NCBI RefSeq assembly: GCF_021532315.1
Contig: NZ_JAKGAO010000006.1
Coordinates: forward strand, 248,001 to 312,000
Direction of reading: 5' to 3'
DNA length: 64,000 nt
Source of the DNA: Paenibacillus tarimensis
GTDB lineage: Bacteria; Bacillota; Bacilli; Paenibacillales; Paenibacillaceae
The translations under genes and the position numbers were made by a program. Positions within the stretch are counted from its first letter, which is position 1. Each line of letters starts with the position of its first letter. This document shows positions 16,850-26,490 of the stretch, in pieces. The notes beneath the pieces were generated by a model. It was not told where the DNA came from. It ran no database searches and saw only the letters and a program-made list of their open reading frames with translations.

Positions 16850-17392
16850 ATGAACCGGAGCCGGGTATGGCTCATTTGTGCCATCGCGATATTACTGGCC
16901 GGATTTGCGGTTTACTTGGAAACAGATGAGGAGCCTGTCGTCTCTGCCAATCCTTCTTCGGGGGAGGCCAAGCCTAAGGTGGGCTATACAGCGCCGGCGT
17001 TCGAGCTGCCGGATTTGAATGACCAGGCTATACGAGTGGGCGGCATAGGGGACAAGCTAGTGCTGATAAATTTTTGGGCTTCCTGGTGCGGGCCTTGTGT
17101 GATGGAGGCGCCTGACCTGCAGGAGCTGCACGAAGCGTATGGAGACAAGGTTACAATTGTCGGGGTTAACGCAACCAAATTTGACCGTGAGCGTGAAGCG
17201 CGTCAGTTTGTAGCTGAGTATGAATTCACTTTTCCCGTTCTCATGGACCGCAAGGGGACGGTGACCGAGCTATACCGGGTATCGGAATTTCCGACATCTC
17301 TTCTGGTTGATCATACGGGAGTGGTTCGAGAGAGGATCACTGGTGTTATCCCGGCCTCCAAGTGGCGCACGCTAATTGATAAGTGGAGTTGA
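16850..17392 (+). CDS. Membrane-anchored TlpA/ResA-like thiol-disulfide oxidoreductase
   Basis: A 180-residue protein with an N-terminal membrane anchor (VWLICAIAILLAGFAVYL), a short linker and a thioredoxin fold containing NFWASWCGPCVMEAPDL, the WCxxC active site, and the cis-Pro region FPTSLLVD. The domain faces outside the cell. Relatives keep cytochrome c or secreted proteins reduced. No cytochrome maturation genes are next to it. The ATG follows AAGGAAAGCGGGG-type spacing that is acceptable but not strong. Confidence 0.92.
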   Translation: MNRSRVWLICAIAILLAGFAVYLETDEEPVVSANPSSGEAKPKVGYTAPAFELPDLNDQAIRVGGIGDKLVLINFWASWCGPCVMEAPDLQELHEAYGDKVTIVGVNATKFDREREARQFVAEYEFTFPVLMDRKGTVTELYRVSEFPTSLLVDHTGVVRERITGVIPASKWRTLIDKWS

Positions 17393-17393
17393 A

Positions 17394-17440
17394 AAAAGAG
17401 CCTCATTCAAGCCTATTGGGCTGGATGAGGCTCTTATTAT
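17394..17440. terminator. Bidirectional terminator between the TlpA-like gene and cimA
   Basis: AAAAGAGCCTCAT(t)C-AAGCC pairs with GGGCT-GATGAGGCTCTTATT around a TATT loop; T-rich on both sides between convergent genes. Confidence 0.88.
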
Positions 17441-17449
17441 GGGTTATGC

Positions 17450-19063
17450 TCAGTGATTTACAAGACCGAGATGGCCGCGGTTCACCGGATCAGAAGCTTC
17501 CTGCTTCTCCGTATTGAGGAGTGCATAGCGGATGCTGTCCACCAGTGCTTCCCAGCTTGCATCGATTATGTTGCCGGATACGCCAACTGTACTCCAGGTA
17601 TTGTGGAAGTCCGTCGACTCGATCAGAACCCTAACTTTAGCTGCAGTAGCATCCTTCTCATCGATTACCCGCACCTTGTAATCGGAGAGGACGATATCCA
17701 TAATGCCGGGGTAGAACTGAACGAGCGCTTTGCGAAGGGCGTTATCAAGGGCATTAACCGGCCCGTTGCCTTCTGCTGCGGTATAAACGGTCTGTCCATC
17801 GACATTGATTTTCACAATAGCCTCTGACATCATGGCGCCGGCATTGCGCTCTACAATCATCTTGAAGGATTCAAGCTTGAAGATTTCCCTGGCACCGCCA
17901 AAAGCATCCCGCAGCAGGAGTTCAAGAGAAGCGTCCGCTCCCTCGAACTGGTAGCCCTGATGCTCAAGCTCCTTAATTTTGTCAATGATGGTTCTTGTGT
18001 GCTCCTGGCTTGTGTCAATTTCGAGTCCTAATTCGGCAGCCTTCGAAATGATGTTGCTCTGTCCGGCAAGCTCGGAAACCAGGATACGCTGCTTGTTCCC
18101 TACTAGCGCGGGCTCGATATGCTCATATGTTTTGGAATCCTTCATAATGGCCGAAACGTGGATGCCGCCTTTATGGGCAAAAGCCGCTTGACCTACGTAT
18201 GGCTGCCCGACAGGCATATGAGCATTGGCGATTTCGCTGACATAACGGGCGACTGCTGTAAGCTGCGCCAGTTGTTCGCCTGAGATGCAGTTGTAGTTCA
18301 TCTTCAGCTGCAAAGTCGGGATGATCGAGCAGAGATTGGCATTGCCGCATCGTTCGCCGTAACCGTTAATAGTCCCTTGAATCTGGCGGGCCCCGGCTTG
18401 AACGGCAGCAAGAGTGTTAGCTACAGCGAGCTCACAGTCGTTATGTGTATGAATCCCTAGAGGGGTCTTCAGCTCGGATTTGACCTTGGCTACGATTTCC
18501 TGAATCTCGTGCGGCAGGGTACCACCGTTCGTATCGCAAAGCACGATCCAGTCCGCACCGGCTTCCTCTGCTTTCTTCAAGGCAGCAAGGGCATAATCGG
18601 GATTATGCTTGAACCCGTCAAAGAAATGCTCGGCATCATAGATCGCTTCCATCTCATGGCGCTTCAGGTAGGCAAACGAATCGAAGATCATGGCGAGATT
18701 CTCTTCCAATGTCGTCTGAAGAGCGGTATGGACATGGAAATCCCATGATTTGCCGACTAATGTTGCAGCCTTAGCGCCGGATTCTATAAGCCGCTGCAGG
18801 TTAACATCCTGCTCGGCGATGGAGTTCTTGCGCCGCGTACTGCCGAATGCTGTAATCTTGGCGTTTAAGTTGTAGTCCTGTACGCGCTTGAAAAACTCGA
18901 TATCCTTGCTGTTGCTGCCCGGATTACCGCCTTCAATATAGTGAACGCCCAGCTTATCCAACTTACGGGCGATTTTGAGCTTGTCGTCTGCCGACAGGCT
19001 TATGCCCTCGCCCTGCGTTCCGTCACGCAGCGTTGTATCAAACACGAAAATTTCGCTATTCAT
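17450..19063 (-). CDS. cimA: (R)-citramalate synthase
   Basis: A 537-residue enzyme that condenses pyruvate and acetyl-CoA to citramalate, opening a threonine-independent route to isoleucine. FDTTLRDGTQGEGISLSADD at the N-terminus and LGIHTHNDCELAVANTLAAV are the LeuA/CimA family signatures (metal His-x-His). The substitutions IEGGNPGSN and YDAEHFFDGF are typical of the long CimA subgroup rather than LeuA. Residues 400-530 form the LeuA_dimer allosteric domain. The ATG at 19063 follows AAGGAGGAGCG; the frame is open further upstream but without a start signal. No leu or ilv genes are nearby. Confidence 0.92.
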   Translation of the reverse strand: MNSEIFVFDTTLRDGTQGEGISLSADDKLKIARKLDKLGVHYIEGGNPGSNSKDIEFFKRVQDYNLNAKITAFGSTRRKNSIAEQDVNLQRLIESGAKAATLVGKSWDFHVHTALQTTLEENLAMIFDSFAYLKRHEMEAIYDAEHFFDGFKHNPDYALAALKKAEEAGADWIVLCDTNGGTLPHEIQEIVAKVKSELKTPLGIHTHNDCELAVANTLAAVQAGARQIQGTINGYGERCGNANLCSIIPTLQLKMNYNCISGEQLAQLTAVARYVSEIANAHMPVGQPYVGQAAFAHKGGIHVSAIMKDSKTYEHIEPALVGNKQRILVSELAGQSNIISKAAELGLEIDTSQEHTRTIIDKIKELEHQGYQFEGADASLELLLRDAFGGAREIFKLESFKMIVERNAGAMMSEAIVKINVDGQTVYTAAEGNGPVNALDNALRKALVQFYPGIMDIVLSDYKVRVIDEKDATAAKVRVLIESTDFHNTWSTVGVSGNIIDASWEALVDSIRYALLNTEKQEASDPVNRGHLGLVNH

Positions 19064-19265
19064 CGCGGGACGCTCCTCCTTGACTAACCTTCTCCAGTCA
19101 TAATTTCCTATTATAACATTTAACTTAGAATGCGAAAACCCGTCAATCACGGGCATAATGATATTGTTCACATCCCGGGCCATTGACCAGCACGCTTGAG
19201 GACGGTTATCCTGAAGATATCGCGATTCTTCGCTTACATGCGAATCGAAAGGAGAGGGCAGGGGA

Positions 19266-20564
19266 GTGGACAACAGCAGCGGAAACAGCCGGGAAGCCTA
19301 TCCGGCAAACGGCAGAGTCATTCTTCATCTGGACATGAATGCCTTCTATTGTTCGGTTCATGAAGCGGAAGAACCTGAACGGTACAAAGGAATGCCGACT
19401 GCAGTTGCCGGTAGTGTAGAACTGCGGAAGGGAATTATTGTTACTTCTTCCTATACGGCCAGGGGAAAAGGGGTCAAGACCGGTATGACGGTCAGGGAAG
19501 GCCTGAAGCGCTGCCCCGGACTCATTTTGATCAAGCCGGACTTTGATCTCTACCGGAAATATTCCCGCGGCTTTCTCAGCATAGCCCGTCAATACACGCC
19601 GCTTGTGGAAAGTGTATCAATTGATGAGTGCTACCTGGATATAACCGGCTCCAAAATCTTTGGTACGCCGCTTGAGATAGCCGCAGCGATCCAGAACAGG
19701 ATCCGGGAAGAATGGTCACTGCCCTGCTCAATCGGAGTTGCGCCCAACAAGCTGCTGGCGAAGATGGCATCTGATATGAAGAAGCCCAACGGAATAACGG
19801 TGCTTCGCCTGCGTGATGTACCCCAGGTACTGTGGAACCGTCCGTGTGTGGAGCTGTATGGTATAGGATCTAAGACAGCAGAGAAGCTGATGAAGCTAAA
19901 CATCCGGACGATCGGTCAGCTTGCGGCAGCGGATGAGGCAATGCTAGTTAAACAGTTTGGAGTGACGGGGTCCTGGCTTAAGCAGGCTGCTTACGGCATT
20001 GACCGTTCCCCCGTCAATCCTGTCCGGGAGCGGAACAAGTCAGTCGGCCATACGACGACGCTTCCAGCGGATGTGACAGACCGTGGAGAGGTACACCGGA
20101 TTCTGCTGAATCTGGCTGACCAGACGGCGAGACGGATGCGGCGTCAGAGTCTTGTAGCGTCTACAGTTCAGATCACGATCCGCACGCCTGATATGAAGAC
20201 TATCACAAGGTCTTCCACGCTTGAGACACCCACCGAATCGGCTGATCAGATTCATAAGGAGGCATGCCGCCTCTTCGATACACATTGGAAGGATGGAAGA
20301 CCGGTACGCCTACTTGGCGTGACGCTGCAGAATCTGCAAAGCCGCGATGCGGCTGCCGTTCAGCTGGATTTGTTCAGTTATAACGAACAGCCGAAACGAG
20401 AGGCATTAACGAAAGTGATGGACAATCTGAGGGATAAATATGGAGAGGATGCCGTACTGACCGCGAGCATGCTTGGTGATGATCCTTCCACCCGAATTAG
20501 GGATCGTCGAATTCGCGGGACATCCTTGCAATTAGATGAACATTTATTATATAGTGATGAGTGA
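19266..20564 (+). CDS. dinB: DNA polymerase IV (Y family)
   Basis: A 432-residue translesion polymerase. Motifs include HLDMNAFYCSVHEAE (metal Asp), YTARGKGVKTGM, and VESVSIDECYLDITG (the SIDE catalytic acids), followed by the HhH segment GIGSKTAEKLMKL and the little-finger domain. QLDLFSYN near residue 380 is a good beta-clamp binding motif. The GTG start is supported by upstream GGAGA and GGGGA purines, though spacing is imperfect. It is divergent from cimA. An inverted repeat upstream (TTCGC/GCGAA) does not match a LexA box. Whether this is the polYA or polYB type was not resolved. Confidence 0.93.
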   Translation: MDNSSGNSREAYPANGRVILHLDMNAFYCSVHEAEEPERYKGMPTAVAGSVELRKGIIVTSSYTARGKGVKTGMTVREGLKRCPGLILIKPDFDLYRKYSRGFLSIARQYTPLVESVSIDECYLDITGSKIFGTPLEIAAAIQNRIREEWSLPCSIGVAPNKLLAKMASDMKKPNGITVLRLRDVPQVLWNRPCVELYGIGSKTAEKLMKLNIRTIGQLAAADEAMLVKQFGVTGSWLKQAAYGIDRSPVNPVRERNKSVGHTTTLPADVTDRGEVHRILLNLADQTARRMRRQSLVASTVQITIRTPDMKTITRSSTLETPTESADQIHKEACRLFDTHWKDGRPVRLLGVTLQNLQSRDAAAVQLDLFSYNEQPKREALTKVMDNLRDKYGEDAVLTASMLGDDPSTRIRDRRIRGTSLQLDEHLLYSDE

Positions 20565-20600
20565 GGGAAATACGAATAACGGTTGATGATAGATTTTTAG

Positions 20601-20849
<249 letters not shown>

Positions 20850-20885
20850 TGTAGTTAATCGGAATCTTATATATATTGAAGAATC

Positions 20886-20917
20886 AAGAGACTGGTATTT
20901 ATGCCGGTCTCTTTTTT
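20886..20917 (+). terminator. Ferredoxin gene terminator
   Basis: AAGAGACTGG pairs with CCGGTCTCTT around TATTTATG and ends in six T. Confidence 0.92.
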
Positions 20918-21004
20918 GTCATTGTTCGTCGACTTATTTATTGCCAATGCAGGAAGACCTAAACTAGAATAGATATATAGGACAAAAGACAGGGGGCTAA
21001 CGCC

Positions 21005-22891
21005 ACGAGAGGACATACTGGAAAATGGATCAGAACCGCTGCGGCGGCCTTAATTATTATAATCATATGGTCGCTGATCGCCAGTTTAGGGAGCGGCGGC
21101 ACCCTGCATGGACTGGAAACAACACTGAGAGATCTGCTTCGTAAACAATCGGACTTTGAAAGACGCCCGCTAGATCAGATTAAGATTATCAAGATTGACC
21201 AGCATTCTCTTGACCAATTGGGAGGGTTCCCTTGGGACAGGTCGCTATACGCCGAGTTGATTACCAAACTGGCGGAAGCTGGTGCCAAAGCGATTGCCCT
21301 TGATGTTATTCTATCTGAGCCTGGAAGTGATCCGTATGCTGACGCGGCTATGGCGGCGGTCATGAAGCGGTATCCGAATGTTTTTCTGCCTGCGGTGTTT
21401 GAGTTTGAACAAAGCCGGGGCAGTGAGGACAGCTTGGAGACGGCGTCCGTAATTTATCCCGCAGAGACGATTTCCTCGAATATAGATCAGACCGGTCATA
21501 TCAATGTCTTACTGGACAGGGATAGTGTTGTTAGGAGGCTGACTGTAGGGCTGGAAAATGAAGAAGGTCTGGTTATTCCTTCCCTCAGCGTACGGATGGC
21601 CAATGCCCTGCTGGGACCTGACGAGCAGATTCGTTGGGACCCTGTCCGAAAGAGCTGGTACAGAGGGGATGAACGGATTCCGGTTAACGAGCGCAGTCAG
21701 ATCACGACCGAGTATTATACTGAGCCTCAGGAGGAGATGACAGCTGTCACCGGTTATGACGCGCAGTCATTCTCGGATGTTATAAGAGGGATCGTACCCG
21801 CTGAGTACTATGCGGGTTCCATAGTGCTTATAGGAGCTTATGCCCCTGGGATGCAGGACGGATACCTGACGCCAATGAGTGCTCATGCCAAGATGTATGG
21901 TGTGGAGATACAAGCCAATATGATCCAATCGCTAGTCAACGGAGCCTTTTTTACGGAGCTGCCGGACATGGCTGTCTACTGGTTTATTGCTGCAGCTGTG
22001 CTGATATCTGTACTGCTGTTTGACCGGTTCAGAGGCTGGGGCACGCTGGTTTTGTTTCTGACAATGGTATTGCTGTTAGCAGCCGTGTGGATGATGGCCT
22101 ACATGACAGCCTCGCTGTTTATTCCGATTACGTACCCCTTCCTGGCGCTCACCTCTGTGATGATCTGGGCCGTATCCGCTCACTATTCGGCTGAAAGACG
22201 CGAGCGGACACGGGTGACGGAGGTGTTCGGCCGGTTCGTTCCGCCAAGTGTGGTCAGCGAGCTGTTGGCCTCGGGGGTAGATGTGAAGGCAGGTGGACAG
22301 CGCCGGGATGTGACGATTGTTTTCGCGGATATCCGCGGCTTTACATCCATGTCGGAGAGGCTCCAGCCGGAAGATGTCATACAAGTACTGAATGAATATC
22401 TGGATATCTGTACCCGTGCTGTATTTGCCTGTAATGGTACGCTGGACAAGTTTATCGGCGACGGAGTGATGGCGATATTCGGTGCGCCTGCTGTACTGCC
22501 CAATCATACAGAGCAGGCTGTGAGGGCCGCTCTGCAAATGAAGCGCGAAGCAGCAGCCCTTGAACGAAGATGTATAGAACGGTTCGGACTGCCTGTGACC
22601 TTCGGAATCGGAATTCACAGCGGACCGGCGGTCGTCGGCAATGTCGGCTCAGAGGCACTTCGCCTTGATTATACTGCGATCGGGGACACAGTTAATCTCG
22701 CCGCCCGGCTGGAATCAGCCGCAAAGGCTGGTCAAATTATTGTCAGCAGGGAAGCTGCCGAGCGGTTAAACGGACTTTTCCAACTGGAGAATCTAGGCGA
22801 GATAAAAGTTAAGGGGAAGGCAGGTCCGGTGCACATCTATAGGGTTGCAGAGAAGAACGGTAAAGGGGAGCGTGCAGCAAATGAGAAGTAA
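21005..22891 (+). CDS. CHASE2-domain class III adenylate cyclase
   Basis: A membrane sensor cyclase predicted to make cAMP. The frame is open from 20981 and reads as a first membrane span (about residues 11-30), an extracytoplasmic CHASE2 domain (35-310, with IKIDQHSLDQLGGFPWDRSLY), three spans (322-395) and a cyclase domain (430-610). Metal Asp residues are in VFADIRGFTSM and FIGDGVMAIFG. The Lys of LDKFIGD and Asp of LDYTAIGD specify ATP, and NLAARLE holds the transition-state Asn/Arg. No ATG, GTG or TTG precedes residue 72 in frame, so an ACG at 21005 behind AGGGGG is proposed; a start at TTG 21218 would lose the first span. Its end overlaps the FecR gene by 11 bases. Confidence 0.85.
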   Translation, partial: TRGHTGKWIRTAAAALIIIIIWSLIASLGSGGTLHGLETTLRDLLRKQSDFERRPLDQIKIIKIDQHSLDQLGGFPWDRSLYAELITKLAEAGAKAIALDVILSEPGSDPYADAAMAAVMKRYPNVFLPAVFEFEQSRGSEDSLETASVIYPAETISSNIDQTGHINVLLDRDSVVRRLTVGLENEEGLVIPSLSVRMANALLGPDEQIRWDPVRKSWYRGDERIPVNERSQITTEYYTEPQEEMTAVTGYDAQSFSDVIRGIVPAEYYAGSIVLIGAYAPGMQDGYLTPMSAHAKMYGVEIQANMIQSLVNGAFFTELPDMAVYWFIAAAVLISVLLFDRFRGWGTLVLFLTMVLLLAAVWMMAYMTASLFIPITYPFLALTSVMIWAVSAHYSAERRERTRVTEVFGRFVPPSVVSELLASGVDVKAGGQRRDVTIVFADIRGFTSMSERLQPEDVIQVLNEYLDICTRAVFACNGTLDKFIGDGVMAIFGAPAVLPNHTEQAVRAALQMKREAAALERRCIERFGLPVTFGIGIHSGPAVVGNVGSEALRLDYTAIGDTVNLAARLESAAKAGQIIVSREAAERLNGLFQLENLGEIKVKGKAGPVHIYRVAEKNGKGERAANEK

Positions 22892-24707
22892 GTCTTGGCG
22901 CGCAGGGTTAGGCTTGCTGTGTTTGGCCTTATTGTTAAGTACAATCAGCGGAATTTATCTGCTGGAAAGTGCGGAAGCGGCATCGAGCCGTGCTGCGGTA
23001 ATTAAGCAGTTGAAGGGAAAGGTAACAGCCCGGAAGGCAGGCGGAACAAAGACGTTTTCCGCTTTTAAGAACATGAGTTTAAGTGAAGGGGATACGCTGA
23101 TTACAGGCAAGGGTGCCAAAGTGGTTCTACAGCTGCCGAGCAGCAAAGCGAAACAGGATACAGTGACTATTGCGGAAAATTCTGAGGTCAGCTTTACAAA
23201 GCTCAAAAGTGGCGGAAGCACCAAGACCAGGCTAAGCATCTGGGCCGGTTCACTGTGGGTGAAGGTAAAATCAGTAACAGGGGCTGATGATCAGTTTGAA
23301 ATTAAGACACCGGCAGCTGTTATGGGCGTAAGGGGTACCCATTTTGCTGTCAGCCTTGATCCATGGACGAATATGGTCACGACCAGCTCGTTTAGCGGTA
23401 CAGTCGCTGTAACGACCCCTGCAGTTGGAGACAATCTGATCTATCCTTCGCAAATGATCGCTATTCTTCCTTCACCTGACGAGAGAAATGTGGACTATAG
23501 AATCGGAATCATCGATCCGGCAAGCCTGGTGAAAAACGCCGATCCGGCGGTCATTGAAGCACTGCTGCGGAATGGCGCAGACATTCAGGAGGAGAATGAC
23601 AGGTTGTTAAGCAGGGACCAGGAAGAGCTGAAATCCATCCTTCAAATTACGGGAACTGGGGATCTTATAACCTACCGTAACAATCTGGAAGCTATTCTGA
23701 ACAATACACTGCTTGAGGCGCATCGGCAGAACATACTGTCTGATGATGGTATCAAGCTCATTGCAGCTGAGGCCAACCAGCTTGCAGACAGGCCGGTGTA
23801 TGATTTGAATAAAGAGCTGCCGATTGTAATCTCGGCTGAGCAGAAGCGGGCTCTTGAGGCATTGCAACAGCTGCAGCAGGAAGCTCTTGAGCGACGGCTG
23901 GAGAAGCAGGAGAGAGCGGCGGCTGGGCAGCTTCCATTTAACGGCGATTATCTTCTTCTGGAAGAGAGAGCCCAGGCGCTCCGACTGGCGAATGAGCAGG
24001 CATTAATAGAAGCAGAGCTGCGATCGTTCCAAGACTATGCTGGGTTGTTGAGTGAGCAGGAGCGGCAGCGGCTTGAGCAGCGCAGAGACGCGCTTGGACT
24101 AGAGCAGCCTCCTATGGTTAAACAACCGGTGAGACAGCCGACAATAACCGCACCAGCTGCTGGTCCTGTTGTTCAGCCAGCTGCTTCTCTCGCTTTTAAG
24201 AATCCTATTCTGCAGAAGGGGCTCCATAATCCAAAGTTAATGACACCCATTGATCTGAATGTGCTGCTCGGCGGGTTTACCGGCAGCGATGCCGTATACG
24301 GCTACGAGGTGCGGATATCGTATCCGTCATCATACGTTAGCTTTAACACAGCGTCCTTCGCGGATCGTTCAAAGACCTTCCGTACCAGCGGGCCATTCAA
24401 GGTGGAGCCGGAAGCGGGCTGGCCGCTTGCCTATACGCCTGAGGCTGTTGACCAGGTATTTACGGCAAGACAGCCGGGAGACACTGAGGAGCTGGTCTAT
24501 TCTGCAGTAAAATATACCGGGGATCCGGTTGAGTTTGCGGATGCTGCTGCGGTGGTCACGATTCCCTTCTATTTAAATAATCTGTCCGGCATACCTGAGG
24601 AGCTCTCCTTTCAACTTGCGGTTACTGCGGTTAACCGCAGCGGCCAGGTGATTGAGACTGCAGCTGCAGAGCCTTTGGTGCTCAAGATTGCAGCGGATGC
24701 CAGGTAA
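22881..24707 (+). CDS. Exported FecR-domain protein with C-terminal cohesin-like domain
   Basis: A 608-residue secreted or wall-associated protein. After a signal peptide (LGLLCLALLLSTISGIYLL) comes a FecR domain (residues 38-165) with GDTLITGKGAKVVLQL and TPAAVMGVRGTHFAVS, the last being the family hallmark. A long Gln/Glu-rich helical region (210-400) follows, then a beta-sandwich (430-600) whose DLNVLLGGFTGSDAVYGYEV resembles cohesin-like folds. The ATG overlaps the end of the cyclase gene, which suggests translational coupling. FecR domains in such proteins sense or bind at the envelope; the link to CHASE2 cyclase is known from other phyla but unusual here. Confidence 0.87.
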   Translation: MRSKSWRAGLGLLCLALLLSTISGIYLLESAEAASSRAAVIKQLKGKVTARKAGGTKTFSAFKNMSLSEGDTLITGKGAKVVLQLPSSKAKQDTVTIAENSEVSFTKLKSGGSTKTRLSIWAGSLWVKVKSVTGADDQFEIKTPAAVMGVRGTHFAVSLDPWTNMVTTSSFSGTVAVTTPAVGDNLIYPSQMIAILPSPDERNVDYRIGIIDPASLVKNADPAVIEALLRNGADIQEENDRLLSRDQEELKSILQITGTGDLITYRNNLEAILNNTLLEAHRQNILSDDGIKLIAAEANQLADRPVYDLNKELPIVISAEQKRALEALQQLQQEALERRLEKQERAAAGQLPFNGDYLLLEERAQALRLANEQALIEAELRSFQDYAGLLSEQERQRLEQRRDALGLEQPPMVKQPVRQPTITAPAAGPVVQPAASLAFKNPILQKGLHNPKLMTPIDLNVLLGGFTGSDAVYGYEVRISYPSSYVSFNTASFADRSKTFRTSGPFKVEPEAGWPLAYTPEAVDQVFTARQPGDTEELVYSAVKYTGDPVEFADAAAVVTIPFYLNNLSGIPEELSFQLAVTAVNRSGQVIETAAAEPLVLKIAADAR

Positions 24708-24736
24708 TTGTGATAAAGAGCGACGGGAGAGAAACA

Positions 24737-26326
24737 ATGAATAAATGGATTAAACAAACAGCAGCCGCTTTAACGGCCTCCGGACTTTTGATCATTACAG
24801 CCGGGTTTGGCTTGTCAGCCGCTACTGCCAAGGCGCCCGATGATATTGCTGCAAATTTGCCGTTATATGAGCTGGGCACTCTGGCAGGCGGGAGCGGCCC
24901 GGGGCTTGCAGATGGCGGAAATGCGGCGGCCCTATTCCGTTATCCGGCATCTTTGGCAGTTAGGGATGATGGAGAACTGATTGTATCGGATTCGGGAAAC
25001 CAGCGCATTCGCACGATTAAGGATGGAGCAGTTACCACAGCCGCTGGAGCTGACCTCGGTATGGATGCGTACGGCAGCCGGATTGGCAGCATGCTGGATG
25101 GTTCCGGCGAGCGTGCTGCGTTTAATGGCCTCGCAGGCCTGGCGGCAGATGCCAGAGGGAGAATTATTGCTGCTGACAGCAAGAACCATGCAATCCGGAT
25201 GCTGGAGCCGGACGGTTCAGTTGTGACGGTCGCGGGCACTGGCGTACTTGGCTTTCGGGATGGAGCGGCTTCACAGGCACGGTTTTTTAACCCGCTTGAT
25301 ATTGCGGTGACTAAAGATGGTGTAATCTATGTGGCGGATACGCTGAACCATGTCATCCGCAAGATCGAGGACGGGAGGGTCACTACTCTTACATCGGTAT
25401 CAAAGCGGGTTGTTGAGTATTTTCCTGGCGCTGTAAGCTCAGCCGGAGATTACGCGGACGGCCCAATCGGACAGGCGAAGTTTAATGAGCCCAGCGGGCT
25501 GGCACTGGATGCGAAGGGAAATCTATATGTCAGTGATACCGGAAATCACCGGATCCGCTATATTGATTTTGGCAGCGGCACCGTGACAACAGTGGCCGGG
25601 AATCCCGAGCTAATTTACAGTGCTGATGGCATGTATGCCGAAGGGGGATTTATGGACGGACCTGCCGGGACCGCGTCTTTTCATGCGCCGCTGGGGCTCA
25701 CGGTCACGCCGGACGGCGGGCTGCTCGTGGCTGATTCGTTGAACCATGCCATCCGGTATATGAAGAATGGTATCGTGAAAACCTTGGCCGGTACACCGGG
25801 AGAGGCAGGTGCTATCGATGGGCCGGCTGCTTACGGTCTGCTTCATAATCCTGCGGATGTCATATCGCTTGACGATGGGAAGTTCGCCATTGCCGACACG
25901 GGGAACAGCCAGATCCGGCTAATCGAGCCTTACATCTATCCAGCCGGGCTGAAGGCCGATGGCAAGATTCGAATAGTATTCGGTCAGGATATTCTTTCAT
26001 CAGATGCAGAACCGCAGATCATTAGAGGGGTCACCTTCGTGCCTGTCCGTGTCATTGGCGAGAGGCTGGGCTATACGGTTCGTTACGATAAGAAGAACCA
26101 GCAGGTCAGCCTTGAGAAGAGCGGCCTAACTTACACAATGATGAACGGCTCTAATTCGGTTATGCTGGTCAATGGAGAAGATTCCCGCACGATGCAGCTG
26201 CCGGAAGCGCCTTTCATTCATAAGGGGAGAACCTATCTGCCAATCCGTTTCCTTGCCGAGAAGATCGGTCTGGATGTGCAGTGGCTGGCCGATGTTAAGG
26301 CTGTTCTGCTGCGATCCAGACGATAA
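24737..26326 (+). CDS. Exported NHL-repeat protein with copper-amine-oxidase-type stalk domain
   Basis: A 529-residue protein. A signal peptide (LTASGLLIITAGFGLSAATA) is followed by about six NHL repeats forming a beta-propeller (residues 50-395), seen as recurring strings VADTLNHVIRKI, VSDTGNHRIRYI, VADSLNHAIRYM and IADTGNSQIRLI. A C-terminal Cu_amine_oxidN1 domain (420-529, with RGVTFVPVRVIGERLGYTV and YLPIRFLAEKIGLDVQWL) is common on Paenibacillus exported proteins. It begins 29 bases after the FecR gene and ends at a strong terminator, completing a three-gene unit. Confidence 0.88.
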   Translation: MNKWIKQTAAALTASGLLIITAGFGLSAATAKAPDDIAANLPLYELGTLAGGSGPGLADGGNAAALFRYPASLAVRDDGELIVSDSGNQRIRTIKDGAVTTAAGADLGMDAYGSRIGSMLDGSGERAAFNGLAGLAADARGRIIAADSKNHAIRMLEPDGSVVTVAGTGVLGFRDGAASQARFFNPLDIAVTKDGVIYVADTLNHVIRKIEDGRVTTLTSVSKRVVEYFPGAVSSAGDYADGPIGQAKFNEPSGLALDAKGNLYVSDTGNHRIRYIDFGSGTVTTVAGNPELIYSADGMYAEGGFMDGPAGTASFHAPLGLTVTPDGGLLVADSLNHAIRYMKNGIVKTLAGTPGEAGAIDGPAAYGLLHNPADVISLDDGKFAIADTGNSQIRLIEPYIYPAGLKADGKIRIVFGQDILSSDAEPQIIRGVTFVPVRVIGERLGYTVRYDKKNQQVSLEKSGLTYTMMNGSNSVMLVNGEDSRTMQLPEAPFIHKGRTYLPIRFLAEKIGLDVQWLADVKAVLLRSRR

Positions 26327-26356
26327 CCCGTACGAATAATATCAAAAGCTGCTAAG

Positions 26357-26388
26357 AGCCGTCCGGCTTAAACGGACGGCTTTATTTT
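26357..26388 (+). terminator. Terminator of the cyclase-FecR-NHL unit
   Basis: AGCCGTCCG pairs with CGGACGGCT around a GCTTAAA loop, followed by a T-rich tract. Confidence 0.9.
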
Positions 26389-26490
26389 CCGATATTTATA
26401 CTGTACATGCTTAGGTTAGAGGCCGGTTAGACTTGCAGGCCTCCTGCACGGTAAGATAGATTGTGAGAATAGGCAGCGGAGGTCGGGCTG

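Noticed and set aside
19219-19250. LexA box upstream of dinB
   Set aside because: The inverted repeat TTCGC-ttacat-GCGAA does not have the CGAAC...GTTCG form, so an SOS operator is not supported.
22183-22503. Minus-strand frame inside the CHASE2 cyclase
   Set aside because: Shadow of the cyclase catalytic domain; no start signal and no domain.
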